The notes under the pieces: model-generated
Database searches by the model: none
Told to the model about the DNA's origin: nothing
What the model saw: only the letters and a program-made list of their open reading frames with translations
Translations under genes and position numbers: made by a program
In this document: positions 27,982 to 36,380 of the stretch, one piece after another
Numbering within the stretch: the first letter of the stretch is position 1
How the letters are laid out: every line of letters starts with the position of its first letter
DNA from: an uncultured Bacilli bacterium
Lineage (GTDB): Bacteria > Bacillota_I > Bacilli_A > RF39 > UBA660
Assembly: GCA_947624145.1 (NCBI GenBank)
Contig: CANQIU010000005.1
Span: 1 to 36,575 of the forward strand
Direction of reading: 5' to 3'
DNA length: 36,575 bases

Positions 27982-28007
27982 ATTATTAAACTATATAAGA
28001 AATTTTT

Positions 28008-28694
28008 TTACTTTTTACCTATTAAGAATTGAAGATTTTTAGAACTAGATGAACCCATAGTATTAATATCATAATTTTCATATACTTCTTTAACTTTAAG
28101 ACCAACATTATCACAGCATAATTTCATTTCGTCAATTGTAAAAATTCTAAAGGTATGACTATCAATATATTTTTGACCCTCTATTTCAAATATAATTTTA
28201 CTCTCTTCTATTTTCGATCTTTTATCATATTTCCACTCCATAGTTCTAGTCATATTATCAAAAGTATCTATTTTCTTTCCTGATGTTTGAGGATTATGCA
28301 AATCAATTATTATTTTCCCTTCCTCAGTTAAAATATTTTTTAAATTTAAAAGAGCTTTTTCTAATTCATATGTATTTTTTAAATGATTTAGAACGGCAAA
28401 CATGGAAATTATTACATCATATTTTTGATTAATATTTAAATCTAAGACATTTTGTAAATAAAGATTAGAATGAACTTTAGTTTTAGCAATATCTAACATT
28501 TCTTTGTTAAGATCTAGGCCATCAATTTTAAAACCTTTTTGCTCTAATAAAGATGCATGAATGCCTGTTCCGCAACCAATATCAATAATCTTATCATTTT
28601 GCTTAAGAAAATTTGTTAAAAAATTTGTTTCTTTAGCATAATCTTTATTTTGATAAAATTTATCATAATATTTTGCAAATTCTTTATATTCCAT
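28008..28694 (-). CDS. Class I SAM-dependent methyltransferase
   Basis: IIDIGCGTGIHASLLEQKGFKIDGLDLNKEML motif I/II. Confidence 0.92.
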   Translation of the reverse strand: MEYKEFAKYYDKFYQNKDYAKETNFLTNFLKQNDKIIDIGCGTGIHASLLEQKGFKIDGLDLNKEMLDIAKTKVHSNLYLQNVLDLNINQKYDVIISMFAVLNHLKNTYELEKALLNLKNILTEEGKIIIDLHNPQTSGKKIDTFDNMTRTMEWKYDKRSKIEESKIIFEIEGQKYIDSHTFRIFTIDEMKLCCDNVGLKVKEVYENYDINTMGSSSSKNLQFLIGKK

Positions 28695-28765
28695 TACTAT
28701 CTCCTTGTTTTTCTAATTTAACTTCTTGCTAATTTATTTTAAAAGAATCAAAGAACATAACAACA

Positions 28766-29266
28766 TTATAATTCAAATAAGTATATATTTTCTACATATT
28801 TTTCTCTAAATAAATAATTGCCTATATATTTTCCTCCCAAATGCTTATAAAAATTATTAGAAGGATTACCATCTAAACAACCAATTATTAATTTTTTTAT
28901 TCCTTTTTTCCTAATATTTTTAACAGCATAATTATATAATAAGCGGCCATATCCATATCCTTGATATTCTTTTAAAATATATAAGGAATGTATTTCCGCA
29001 GCATTTTCAACCTTATCACTATCTAAAGTATAATAAATCCAGCCAATTATTTTGGCTTGTAAAGTTAAAACGTAATAATCAGGTTGTTCATTTAAATTAT
29101 TTTTTAATCTTTCAGCACTTTCTTTTTCATGATCCAATAATCCTTTTAAAAATTCATCATCGACAATTCCCTTATATGTTGTATTCCATATTAGAGCAAT
29201 AGAATGAGCTAACTCAGTTGAATCTTCTATTTTTCTTTTTCTAATTATAGGGTTCATAACTATCAT
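28766..29266 (-). CDS. GNAT family N-acetyltransferase
   Basis: EIHSLYILKEYQGYGYGRLLYNYAVKNIRKKG; NPSNNFYKHLGGKYIG. Confidence 0.93.
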   Translation of the reverse strand: MIVMNPIIRKRKIEDSTELAHSIALIWNTTYKGIVDDEFLKGLLDHEKESAERLKNNLNEQPDYYVLTLQAKIIGWIYYTLDSDKVENAAEIHSLYILKEYQGYGYGRLLYNYAVKNIRKKGIKKLIIGCLDGNPSNNFYKHLGGKYIGNYLFREKYVENIYLFEL

Positions 29267-29355
29267 TTCCTTACCCCAAAATATACATTTTTATAGCTTG
29301 GAACATTTAATAGTTGGGTGCTGCCTCTATCTTTATAGACTGAAAGTGATGCTTG

Positions 29356-29439
29356 ATGAATAAGAAAGATTTTTTAATCTTTGCTTTAATCGTTGTCATC
29401 CTTTTACTTATAGCATTACTTTTCGTAATTCTAAATTAA
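29356..29439 (+). CDS. 27-aa hydrophobic peptide, candidate type I toxin
   Basis: Manual translation: MNKKDFLIFALIVVILLLIALLFVILN*; absent from ORF track; surrounded by structured RNA elements. Confidence 0.45.
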   Translation: MNKKDFLIFALIVVILLLIALLFVILN

Positions 29440-29444
29440 AAGTG

Positions 29445-29474
29445 CACCTAACTCAAAACAGTTTGAATTAGGTG
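29445..29474. terminator. Hairpin downstream of 27-aa ORF, possibly terminating a minus-strand antisense RNA
   Basis: CACCTAACTCAAA-ACAG-TTTGAATTAGGTG, 12 of 13 paired; U-rich (CACTTTTAATTT) on the minus-strand side. Confidence 0.5.
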
Positions 29475-29587
29475 TTACAAAAATTATTGGAACTCTCAAG
29501 CATTGAAATATTGAATGTTCCTTTTTATTTTATGCAAGTTTCCTTGACATATTCAATATATCATAAAATATCTTTTTTTACAAGTTA

Positions 29588-29862
29588 TTTTCAAAATTCA
29601 ATTTTTACATATTTGCACTTCATTTATTAAAACAAAATTATACATTTTAGAAATATAATTATTAGCAACATACTCATATAATTTTTGATCATCACCTATA
29701 AATATTATATATTCCGAAAAAATCAATTTTTTTATAATTTTCGGAATATAAATTTTTATTAATTTAATATATTTGTTTTTATTTTCTCAATTGCTATATA
29801 TCACTATATTTATAAATTTAAAACTCGAACTAAAAAAGTTCGTGTTTAATGTCAATCTGGTG
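29588..29862 (-). pseudogene. Internally deleted relic of the adjacent ATPase locus
   Basis: 29588-29692 resembles 30872-30973 (ATPase Walker B region) and 29693-29862 resembles 31184-31356 (upstream region and tRNA terminator). Confidence 0.82.
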
Positions 29863-29967
29863 CGAGAAGGAAGGTTATTACTAACTTTTCCTTAAAATTT
29901 AGAAATTAACACTATTAGACATCAATTTCTAATACTAATTTAGCAATTAAATAAACGTTTAACACAC

Positions 29968-31173
29968 TTATTTATCATTTGCTAGCCATTTGGCAATATC
30001 TTTTATTATTATTCCTTCATAAGTATAATCATCATGTCTAGTTCTAGCAATCAAAATTTTAGGATATGCATCTTTAATTTTTAATAATGGAGTTACTTCT
30101 CTTTTAAAAGTCTCATTTTCTAAATCATCACTAATATTACTAGATACTTGAATATAAATTTTTTCATTCCTTTTTTGAGCTATGAAATCTATCTCTTTTT
30201 CATATAAAGTTCCAACATATACTTCATATCCTCGTCTTAGTAACTCAATTGCTACTATATTTTCATAAACTCTTCCATAATCTATATTAGTTGTACCCAA
30301 TATAGCATATCTAAAAGAATGATCTGCTAAATAATATTTATCTAAAGAATTTAAATATCTTTTTCCTTTTATATCATATCTTCCTATTTTATAAAAAGCA
30401 AAAGCATTACAAAAGTAATCAATATATTTTTTTATAGTTTTATCAGTTATATAATCCTTTTGAGAATTAAGCTTTTTAGTAATATTCAATGTTGATGTAA
30501 TATTAGAAATATTATCCATTAAAAAATTCCCTAAATTATTTAATATTTTTTCATTTCTTATATTATATTTTTTCTTAATATCACTTATAATCAAAGTATT
30601 ATAGACATCTTCAATATATTTATATTTATCATTTTGATTATTATAAACATAAGAACCTGACATTCCACCATTTGTAACATATTTATCAAAAGCTATATCG
30701 ATATCGTCATATTTATAATAATTCATAAATTCCATAAAAGAAAATGGATAAACCTCAATAGAAAAAGTTCTACCAGTAAATAGCGTTGCTAAATCGCTAC
30801 TTAACAAAAAAGCATTTGAACCAGTGATATAAATATCATACTTTTCTTCAGCGTGAAGCCAATTTATAACATTTTCAAAATTATTACACATTTGTACTTC
30901 ATCTATTAAAACAAAATTATGCATTTTGGAAATATAATTATTAGCAACATAATCATATAATTTTTGATCATCTTTTAAATTAGCGAATTTTTTTAAATTA
31001 TAATTTACATGAATAATATTATAGTTATTAATATATTCTTCAATGTATTGCTTAAATGATTCCAAAAGTTTTGATTTACCAGAACGTCTTATTCCCGTTA
31101 TAACTTTTATATCTGGTGTTCCAATTACATCAATTAATTTATTTAAATATCTTTCCCGTTTAATTAGTTTCAT
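29968..31173 (-). CDS. AAA ATPase with DUF4143 C-terminal domain
   Basis: VITGIRRSGKSKLL Walker A, NFVLIDEVQMC Walker B, C-term EIDFIAQKRNEKIYIQVS. Confidence 0.93.
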   Translation of the reverse strand: MKLIKRERYLNKLIDVIGTPDIKVITGIRRSGKSKLLESFKQYIEEYINNYNIIHVNYNLKKFANLKDDQKLYDYVANNYISKMHNFVLIDEVQMCNNFENVINWLHAEEKYDIYITGSNAFLLSSDLATLFTGRTFSIEVYPFSFMEFMNYYKYDDIDIAFDKYVTNGGMSGSYVYNNQNDKYKYIEDVYNTLIISDIKKKYNIRNEKILNNLGNFLMDNISNITSTLNITKKLNSQKDYITDKTIKKYIDYFCNAFAFYKIGRYDIKGKRYLNSLDKYYLADHSFRYAILGTTNIDYGRVYENIVAIELLRRGYEVYVGTLYEKEIDFIAQKRNEKIYIQVSSNISDDLENETFKREVTPLLKIKDAYPKILIARTRHDDYTYEGIIIKDIAKWLANDK

Positions 31174-31204
31174 AAGTTAATCACCTCGTATAAATATTAT
31201 ATTA

Positions 31205-31247
31205 TATATTCCGAAAAAATCAATTTTTTTATAATTTTCGGAATATA
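31205..31247. promoter_or_regulatory. 13-bp perfect inverted repeat upstream of the ATPase gene
   Basis: TATATTCCGAAAA ... TTTTCGGAATATA; conserved in the relic at 29708-29750. Confidence 0.5.
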
Positions 31248-31317
31248 AATTTTTATTAATTTAATATATTTGTTTTTATTTTCTCAATTGCTACATATCA
31301 CTATATTTATAAATTTA

Positions 31318-31343
31318 AAACTCGAACTAAAAAGTTCGAGTTT
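31318..31343 (-). terminator. Terminator of tRNA-Ala
   Basis: Perfect hairpin AAACTCGAACT-AAAA-AGTTCGAGTTT directly downstream of the tRNA. Confidence 0.7.
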
Positions 31344-31353
31344 AATGTCAATC

Positions 31354-31430
31354 TGGTGGAGGACGTGGGATTCGAACCCGCGACCCCCTGCGTGCAGGGC
31401 AGGTGCTCTAGCCAGCTGAGCTAGTCCCCC
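31354..31430 (-). tRNA. tRNA-Ala(TGC), CCA encoded
   Basis: GGGGGACTAGCTCAGCTGGCTAGAGCACCTGCCCTGCACGCAGGGGGTCGCGGGTTCGAATCCCGCGTCCTCCACCA folds as cloverleaf; anticodon loop CCTGCAC. Confidence 0.97.
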
Positions 31431-31468
31431 GAAAGACATGATTATCATACCATAGGTATTTTAAATAA

Positions 31469-31702
31469 TCAAGCACTTTTTTCTAAAATTTTATCATCAG
31501 AAATAATTTTTATTAATCCATTTTCGACTTCTTCTAAAGCCCTTCCTAATTCCTTTTTATTCTTATATTCTGATTCTTTCATTTGAAAATGATTATTTTC
31601 TAACATTTGTTTACTTCTAATTGAAGCTACATGTACTAAAATATATTTAGAATCAACAATATTAAGTAATTTATCAATTGACGGATATAACATTATCTTC
31701 AC
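31469..31702 (-). CDS. rpoZ: DNA-directed RNA polymerase subunit omega
   Basis: MLYPSIDKLLNIVDSKYILVHVASIRSKQM...LGRALEEVENGLIKI. Confidence 0.88.
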   Translation of the reverse strand: MKIMLYPSIDKLLNIVDSKYILVHVASIRSKQMLENNHFQMKESEYKNKKELGRALEEVENGLIKIISDDKILEKSA

Positions 31703-31742
31703 TCCCTTACGTTTATATCATACTAAATATAATGTTAATTAT

Positions 31743-33647
31743 TCAACTATTAACTATATTTTTGACATTTTCTTGACAAAGCTTTCTTAATGCCTCTAAG
31801 ATAACCACCATAGCCCAAGTATCTTGTTGGCAATATATTCTTAAAGCTTCATAATATAAATTAAATTCTTCTTTAGACATTTGATTATAAGTAGCATATG
31901 CCACGATAGCTTCTGTGCCATTTTTAACTGTTAAATTTTTATAAGATAAATCACTAAAGACCGGTAAAGTTTTTTTAATTGAGAAAGAACCACTTAAATC
32001 TTTATGATAATAATTTGGTAAACTACTTCTTTCTTTATCAAAGCCTAATTCTTCATACATTTCTTTTTTAGTATTAACTAACCACATTAAATCAAAACCC
32101 CGATTATATATTTTCATTAGCTTTTCATGATACTTAGGAAAAATTTGGGAAAGCTCTTTAATTCTTCCCTTTTCAAAGGCAACATTTTGGGCAAATAATG
32201 TTCCTTTATCTCCATCAATATATTTAACTAACATTTTCACTAATTCTTCTCTTTCATCATTATCAAAAGTTTTAGCTAAAAAGATAATATTATCTTTTTC
32301 TTTATCACATACACCTGGTTCTCTTTCAATATGCAAGCTAAATTCAAATGGAGATTGAATATAAGGTTTTTCCCCCTTAAATCTTGGAACTGGACAAGGC
32401 ATTGTTTCAAAATCTAAGTGATAAATAGGATATTCTAAACACTTTAATCCTGCTTTTATTTTTTCTTGATCAATATATACTTTATTAAATCTTACGGCAT
32501 CTCTTTGAATATGATGAACTTTATGTTGAATCCAATCTTCGGGAATATCAAGCATATTTAAATAACCCTCATTTATCAAATCTAAGCCTTTAATCTTTTG
32601 ACCATCTTCTTTAGTAAAGCCAAACCCATTATGAATATAATTTAAAGAAGAATTATAAGGAGGAATATCTTTTCCACAGACAGTAGAAAAATAAGGGCAT
32701 TCTTTATAGCCTTTGCGATCACACCATTTTCCCATAGGACAAGGCCTAATATCTAAAGTAAATAAAGTATCTTCTAGTCTTTTTTCAATATCCTTAATTA
32801 TTCTTTGATACTCTTCTGTAACTTTAGTTAAATCAATAAATACAATTAATTCATTACCATCTTCATCTTGATCATATTGAGCCTTCCCATTAACATATTT
32901 TCCATCAAAAACATACTTATGATTTAATATTGCTAAATAATAATGAACATTTTTTAATTTATCTTCATTATGAGCTTCTTTATATTCTCCTTCTAAAATA
33001 AATCTTTGAATAGCTAAATCATAAACATAAGTACCTACATTACTATAGCGATCAAATAACTTTTCTCTTTGTTTATTATAATTTTCTAAAGGCATTTCTT
33101 TTTCTAAAGGATAATTTTCTATTTCATCTTTTAAGATATAACAATTTTTTTCTTGATTAAAATAAAATATTGAATATTTATCCGTCTTTGGATAATTACT
33201 TTTTAAATTTTCATACTTACTACTAGTTGTAGCTTTAACTTCAATTATATTAATATCTTCCTTACTTTCATTATATATATCAACATAACAAATATATTTA
33301 ATACCATTTTTATTAAATTCAAAACTTTCTTGGTTCTTCGTATCTTCAGCATAAATACTAGTTCCCGGAAAATACTTTTTAGATATTCTTCCCGCTTCTA
33401 TTTCAACCATTTTATAAAAGGGAAGCATAGCTTGTAATTGTTTATTTTCTTTTTTAGTTAAATCAACTTCTAATTCTTCATCTTCATACATACCCATTAG
33501 TAATTCTTTAAGTTGTTCTTGTTCTTCTATTTTTTTATATTCATCATAAGTTATATCCGCATCTAATTTTTCTTTATGTACTTCATCTAAAGCTGCATAT
33601 CTAGAGCATCTTGTATAATTAATAAAATTTGTTTTAGTAATAGCCAT
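31743..33647 (-). CDS. DUF2779 domain-containing protein
   Basis: TRCSRYAALDEV N-term; YHLDFETMPCPVPRFKGEKPYIQSPFEFSLH; YCQQDTWAMVVILEAL (nuclease-like DxE...D). Confidence 0.88.
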   Translation of the reverse strand: MAITKTNFINYTRCSRYAALDEVHKEKLDADITYDEYKKIEEQEQLKELLMGMYEDEELEVDLTKKENKQLQAMLPFYKMVEIEAGRISKKYFPGTSIYAEDTKNQESFEFNKNGIKYICYVDIYNESKEDINIIEVKATTSSKYENLKSNYPKTDKYSIFYFNQEKNCYILKDEIENYPLEKEMPLENYNKQREKLFDRYSNVGTYVYDLAIQRFILEGEYKEAHNEDKLKNVHYYLAILNHKYVFDGKYVNGKAQYDQDEDGNELIVFIDLTKVTEEYQRIIKDIEKRLEDTLFTLDIRPCPMGKWCDRKGYKECPYFSTVCGKDIPPYNSSLNYIHNGFGFTKEDGQKIKGLDLINEGYLNMLDIPEDWIQHKVHHIQRDAVRFNKVYIDQEKIKAGLKCLEYPIYHLDFETMPCPVPRFKGEKPYIQSPFEFSLHIEREPGVCDKEKDNIIFLAKTFDNDEREELVKMLVKYIDGDKGTLFAQNVAFEKGRIKELSQIFPKYHEKLMKIYNRGFDLMWLVNTKKEMYEELGFDKERSSLPNYYHKDLSGSFSIKKTLPVFSDLSYKNLTVKNGTEAIVAYATYNQMSKEEFNLYYEALRIYCQQDTWAMVVILEALRKLCQENVKNIVNS

Positions 33648-33649
33648 CT

Positions 33650-34000
33650 TTAATCTAGTACTTCCGCGGTTACTTTATTATTCTTTAAAGTTAATTTTAT
33701 TCTTAAATCATTTAAAGATTTATTTTCATCTCGAGGATCAACAACTTTACCATCAGTATTTAAAAGAACACCTTTTTCAACTAGTTCATCAACTGTCATA
33801 TATTCAGTAAAAGTATCTAAATTAGCTTCTGCATAAATCTTAGCATTTTTTTCAATATAACTAATTGTTTGGTTATACATCGCTTCTTCATAATCAACAC
33901 TAAAAGCATAAGATAAATGATTAGCTAAAATAAAATATCCTATTCCGATAACCACAATTACTATAATAAGCTCAGGCATTGTATAACCATTTTTTTCCAA
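33650..34000 (-). CDS. Type IV pilin-like protein with prepilin N-terminus
   Basis: MEKNGYTMPELIIVIVVIGIGYFIL: G|xTxxE prepilin cleavage motif and hydrophobic helix. Confidence 0.78.
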   Translation of the reverse strand: MEKNGYTMPELIIVIVVIGIGYFILANHLSYAFSVDYEEAMYNQTISYIEKNAKIYAEANLDTFTEYMTVDELVEKGVLLNTDGKVVDPRDENKSLNDLRIKLTLKNNKVTAEVLD

Positions 34001-34090
34001 TTTTATTCACCTCTAATATTTCTTCTATATCTATTATATCACTAAAAGAAATTTTCCCAAAGAAAAAGTCCTATACGGGACTTAATTTTT

Positions 34091-34432
34091 TTAACAACCA
34101 CATCCGCGGTCATAAACATTAGAAACAACATTTTCTTCACAAGTAGTATATTCAGGACGATATGTATGACGATATACATGATGATTTATTATTCTTGTAT
34201 TACATGGCATAATATGAGGAACTTCATAACAAATATAACGATGACAAACATTTTCTCTAGGACATTCATAGATTGGACTGCAACATGTACCCATCATTGT
34301 ACTTGGGCAGCATCCCATACTTCCCATATCCATTGCTGGTGTAGTATAGCCCGCTTGCATATTACTTTGGTCATAGTTCATATTTACTTTTTGTTCACTA
34401 GCCATTTCTTGTTTAAAACTTTCAAAATTCAT
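34091..34432 (-). CDS. CotD-like spore coat family protein (Cys/His/Tyr-rich)
   Basis: YEVPHIMPCNTRIINHHVYRHTYRPEYTTCEENVVSNV resembles CotD VPHIHPSHTTNVNRHxY pattern; CC pairs and GCGC terminus. Confidence 0.68.
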   Translation of the reverse strand: MNFESFKQEMASEQKVNMNYDQSNMQAGYTTPAMDMGSMGCCPSTMMGTCCSPIYECPRENVCHRYICYEVPHIMPCNTRIINHHVYRHTYRPEYTTCEENVVSNVYDRGCGC

Positions 34433-34501
34433 AAAATCTCTATCCTTTCTAATTTTATCTTATTCGAAAGTTTTAATATTGACTAGGTAAATGTTTCTAT
34501 T

Positions 34502-35125
34502 TTAAAAATCTATTTCTTTAAATGAATGAATTATATTACCATTTAAAGCATCTATATTATATTCATATTCGTACTTTTGATAATTAAAATCTATTTCATA
34601 TACTTCTTTACCATATTTATAATCAAGTTCTATACTTAAATCATAAACATCATTTTTATTTATCCCCGCATGATTTAAAGCTATATTTATGGCTTCATCT
34701 TTACTTAGATATTCTTTTGAATTATTACTTGATTGATTATTACTTTGATTATTACTTTGATTATTACTTGATTGGTTATTATTTAGATCATCATCAATAT
34801 CTTTAAATGATCTAATAATTTCTTTAGTTTTCGCATCAACATAATACTCATATTCATAACCATTATATTTAAAGTTTATTTCATATACATCTTTAGCATA
34901 TTTTGTTTTTAATTCAACTTCAATCTCACTAATATCCTCTAAATTTAAATTAACATCATTTAAAGTGCGATTTAAAGCTTCTTCTCTCGTAATAAAATTA
35001 GCTCTATTAATTAATGAATTATCTTTTTTATTAATAACAATTACTAATAAGATTATTAATAAAACTATAATTAAGAATAAAGCTCCTATTAATAAGCTAC
35101 TTAATAATTTATTTTTATCTTTCAT
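34502..35125 (-). CDS. Membrane-anchored protein with two PepSY domains
   Basis: N-term TM; two repeats ALNxxxxxxxDIxxxxxELxxKYxKxVYEIxFxYxxYEYEYxxDAxxxxIIxSFK. Confidence 0.85.
   Translation of the reverse strand: MKDKNKLLSSLLIGALFLIIVLLIILLVIVINKKDNSLINRANFITREEALNRTLNDVNLNLEDISEIEVELKTKYAKDVYEINFKYNGYEYEYYVDAKTKEIIRSFKDIDDDLNNNQSSNNQSNNQSNNQSSNNSKEYLSKDEAINIALNHAGINKNDVYDLSIELDYKYGKEVYEIDFNYQKYEYEYNIDALNGNIIHSFKEIDF
34721..34783. repeat. ~12-bp tandem repeat encoding SNNQ linker
   Basis: Repeated ATTATTACTTTG-like units; protein SNNQSNNQSNNQSSNNS. Confidence 0.75.
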
Positions 35126-35331
35126 TTTATTTTTACTCCTTTTTTAATTAATTTATTTTTTTGTCTTTGATACATAAATCCCATGATTAAAGTTAATATC
35201 ATAAAGATAATCGAAAATAAAGCACTCTTTATTTTATGAAGCAAAACTAGAATAGCAAAGAGCCAAGTTAATAGAACAAAGAGCCATTGGCATAGTCGAT
35301 ATATTTTCATTTTTTGAATTTCTTTTTGCAT
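35122..35331 (-). CDS. Small two-TM hypothetical protein
   Basis: ORF overlapping the PepSY gene start; two hydrophobic segments. Confidence 0.6.
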   Translation of the reverse strand: MQKEIQKMKIYRLCQWLFVLLTWLFAILVLLHKIKSALFSIIFMILTLIMGFMYQRQKNKLIKKGVKIK

Positions 35332-35348
35332 TATTACTACCTACCTAT

Positions 35349-36323
35349 TTAATTTTGATATTTTATTTGTTGACCTTTAATTAAATCATAATTTGTTAAA
35401 GTATGTGATTCTAAATCAACGTTATGCATATTAACACAAGTTATCTGACTATTTTCATAAGTTTTATAATAATATAAACCTTTATTTAAGTTAGCTCCTG
35501 AGCTATAAATAGTAATTTCATATTTATTATTCTCTAAAACTACACATCCTCTTTGCTGGTCAACAGAATTTAGAATGTGGAAAAATTGACTTAAGCTTTC
35601 ACTTTCTAAATCTCCTGATAAAGAATTTAACTTAGTAAAAGTAGCTTTAACAAACCGAGAAGCACTCGATAAATCACCCGGAAGACCTAAAGCTCCCATG
35701 CCTCGGCTATAGGTATCTAGTTTAATTTTTTTAGAAAAATTATTAAGAGGTGTTTTTGTTGATAAACTCATATAATTATTTAAATTAAACATTTGAATAT
35801 TAAACGGCGGATTATTTGTTAAAACACCCACTAAATTATCATAAACATGTAAGCCATCTTCCATGCTTTCAACCGTGATGGCCTTTTCTTTATCGGCAAT
35901 TAGCCAGTGAAGGGGTGAGGCTTTTAAATCCTCGCTAAAATCAAGATTAACAATATTGGTCTTAGTTAAAACTTCTTTAACTTCATCCACCGTTGTATAT
36001 TGTGTTAAAACCCAGTTAATAAATTCAAAAGGAGCAACATTATTTTTGTTTGCCTCTTTTTCATGATAATAAGCATTATTAGGGAAATTTAAACCTGCCA
36101 TAGCTAATCCTTTTTCATTAATAGCATCATAATATAAAGGATAATCTTGACAAACATAAGCCATACCTATTAAGGCATAGTGATGTTCTAATTTTTTCCC
36201 ATCACTAAATGTTAAAGAATAGTTTCTTGGCATAATGGTTACTGTTTCCTTATAAGAATATTCTAAATCAAGATTACGACCAAAATAAGTATCTTTAGTT
36301 TTATATGTTATTGCTGTACACAT
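35349..36323 (-). CDS. Choloylglycine hydrolase family protein (bile salt hydrolase / penicillin V acylase)
   Basis: MCTAITYKTKDTYFGRNLDLEY (Cys2 nucleophile, RNxD), GLAMAGLNFPNNA, GVLTNNPPFNIQMFNLNNY, SASRFVKA. Confidence 0.94.
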   Translation of the reverse strand: MCTAITYKTKDTYFGRNLDLEYSYKETVTIMPRNYSLTFSDGKKLEHHYALIGMAYVCQDYPLYYDAINEKGLAMAGLNFPNNAYYHEKEANKNNVAPFEFINWVLTQYTTVDEVKEVLTKTNIVNLDFSEDLKASPLHWLIADKEKAITVESMEDGLHVYDNLVGVLTNNPPFNIQMFNLNNYMSLSTKTPLNNFSKKIKLDTYSRGMGALGLPGDLSSASRFVKATFTKLNSLSGDLESESLSQFFHILNSVDQQRGCVVLENNKYEITIYSSGANLNKGLYYYKTYENSQITCVNMHNVDLESHTLTNYDLIKGQQIKYQN

Positions 36324-36380
36324 ATATTCATCTTCTTTCTTAAGAAAATTATATTATATAATTTATTTCTAAATCAATAT

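Noticed and set aside
29852-29885. Possible second tRNA 3' end in the relic (CTGGTG...)
   Set aside because: No T-arm GGTTCGA or cloverleaf beyond the CCA-like bases; only the duplicated flank is present.
34166-34486. Plus-strand ORF antisense to the CotD-like gene
   Set aside because: His/Thr/Cys-rich shadow of the Cys/His-rich coding strand; CotD-like frame is better supported.
34721-34783. Possible CRISPR-like array
   Set aside because: Units are ~12 bp, contiguous, in-frame and without spacers; no cas genes in the window.
34965-35147. Plus-strand ORF antisense to the PepSY gene
   Set aside because: Shadow of the TM-encoding region.
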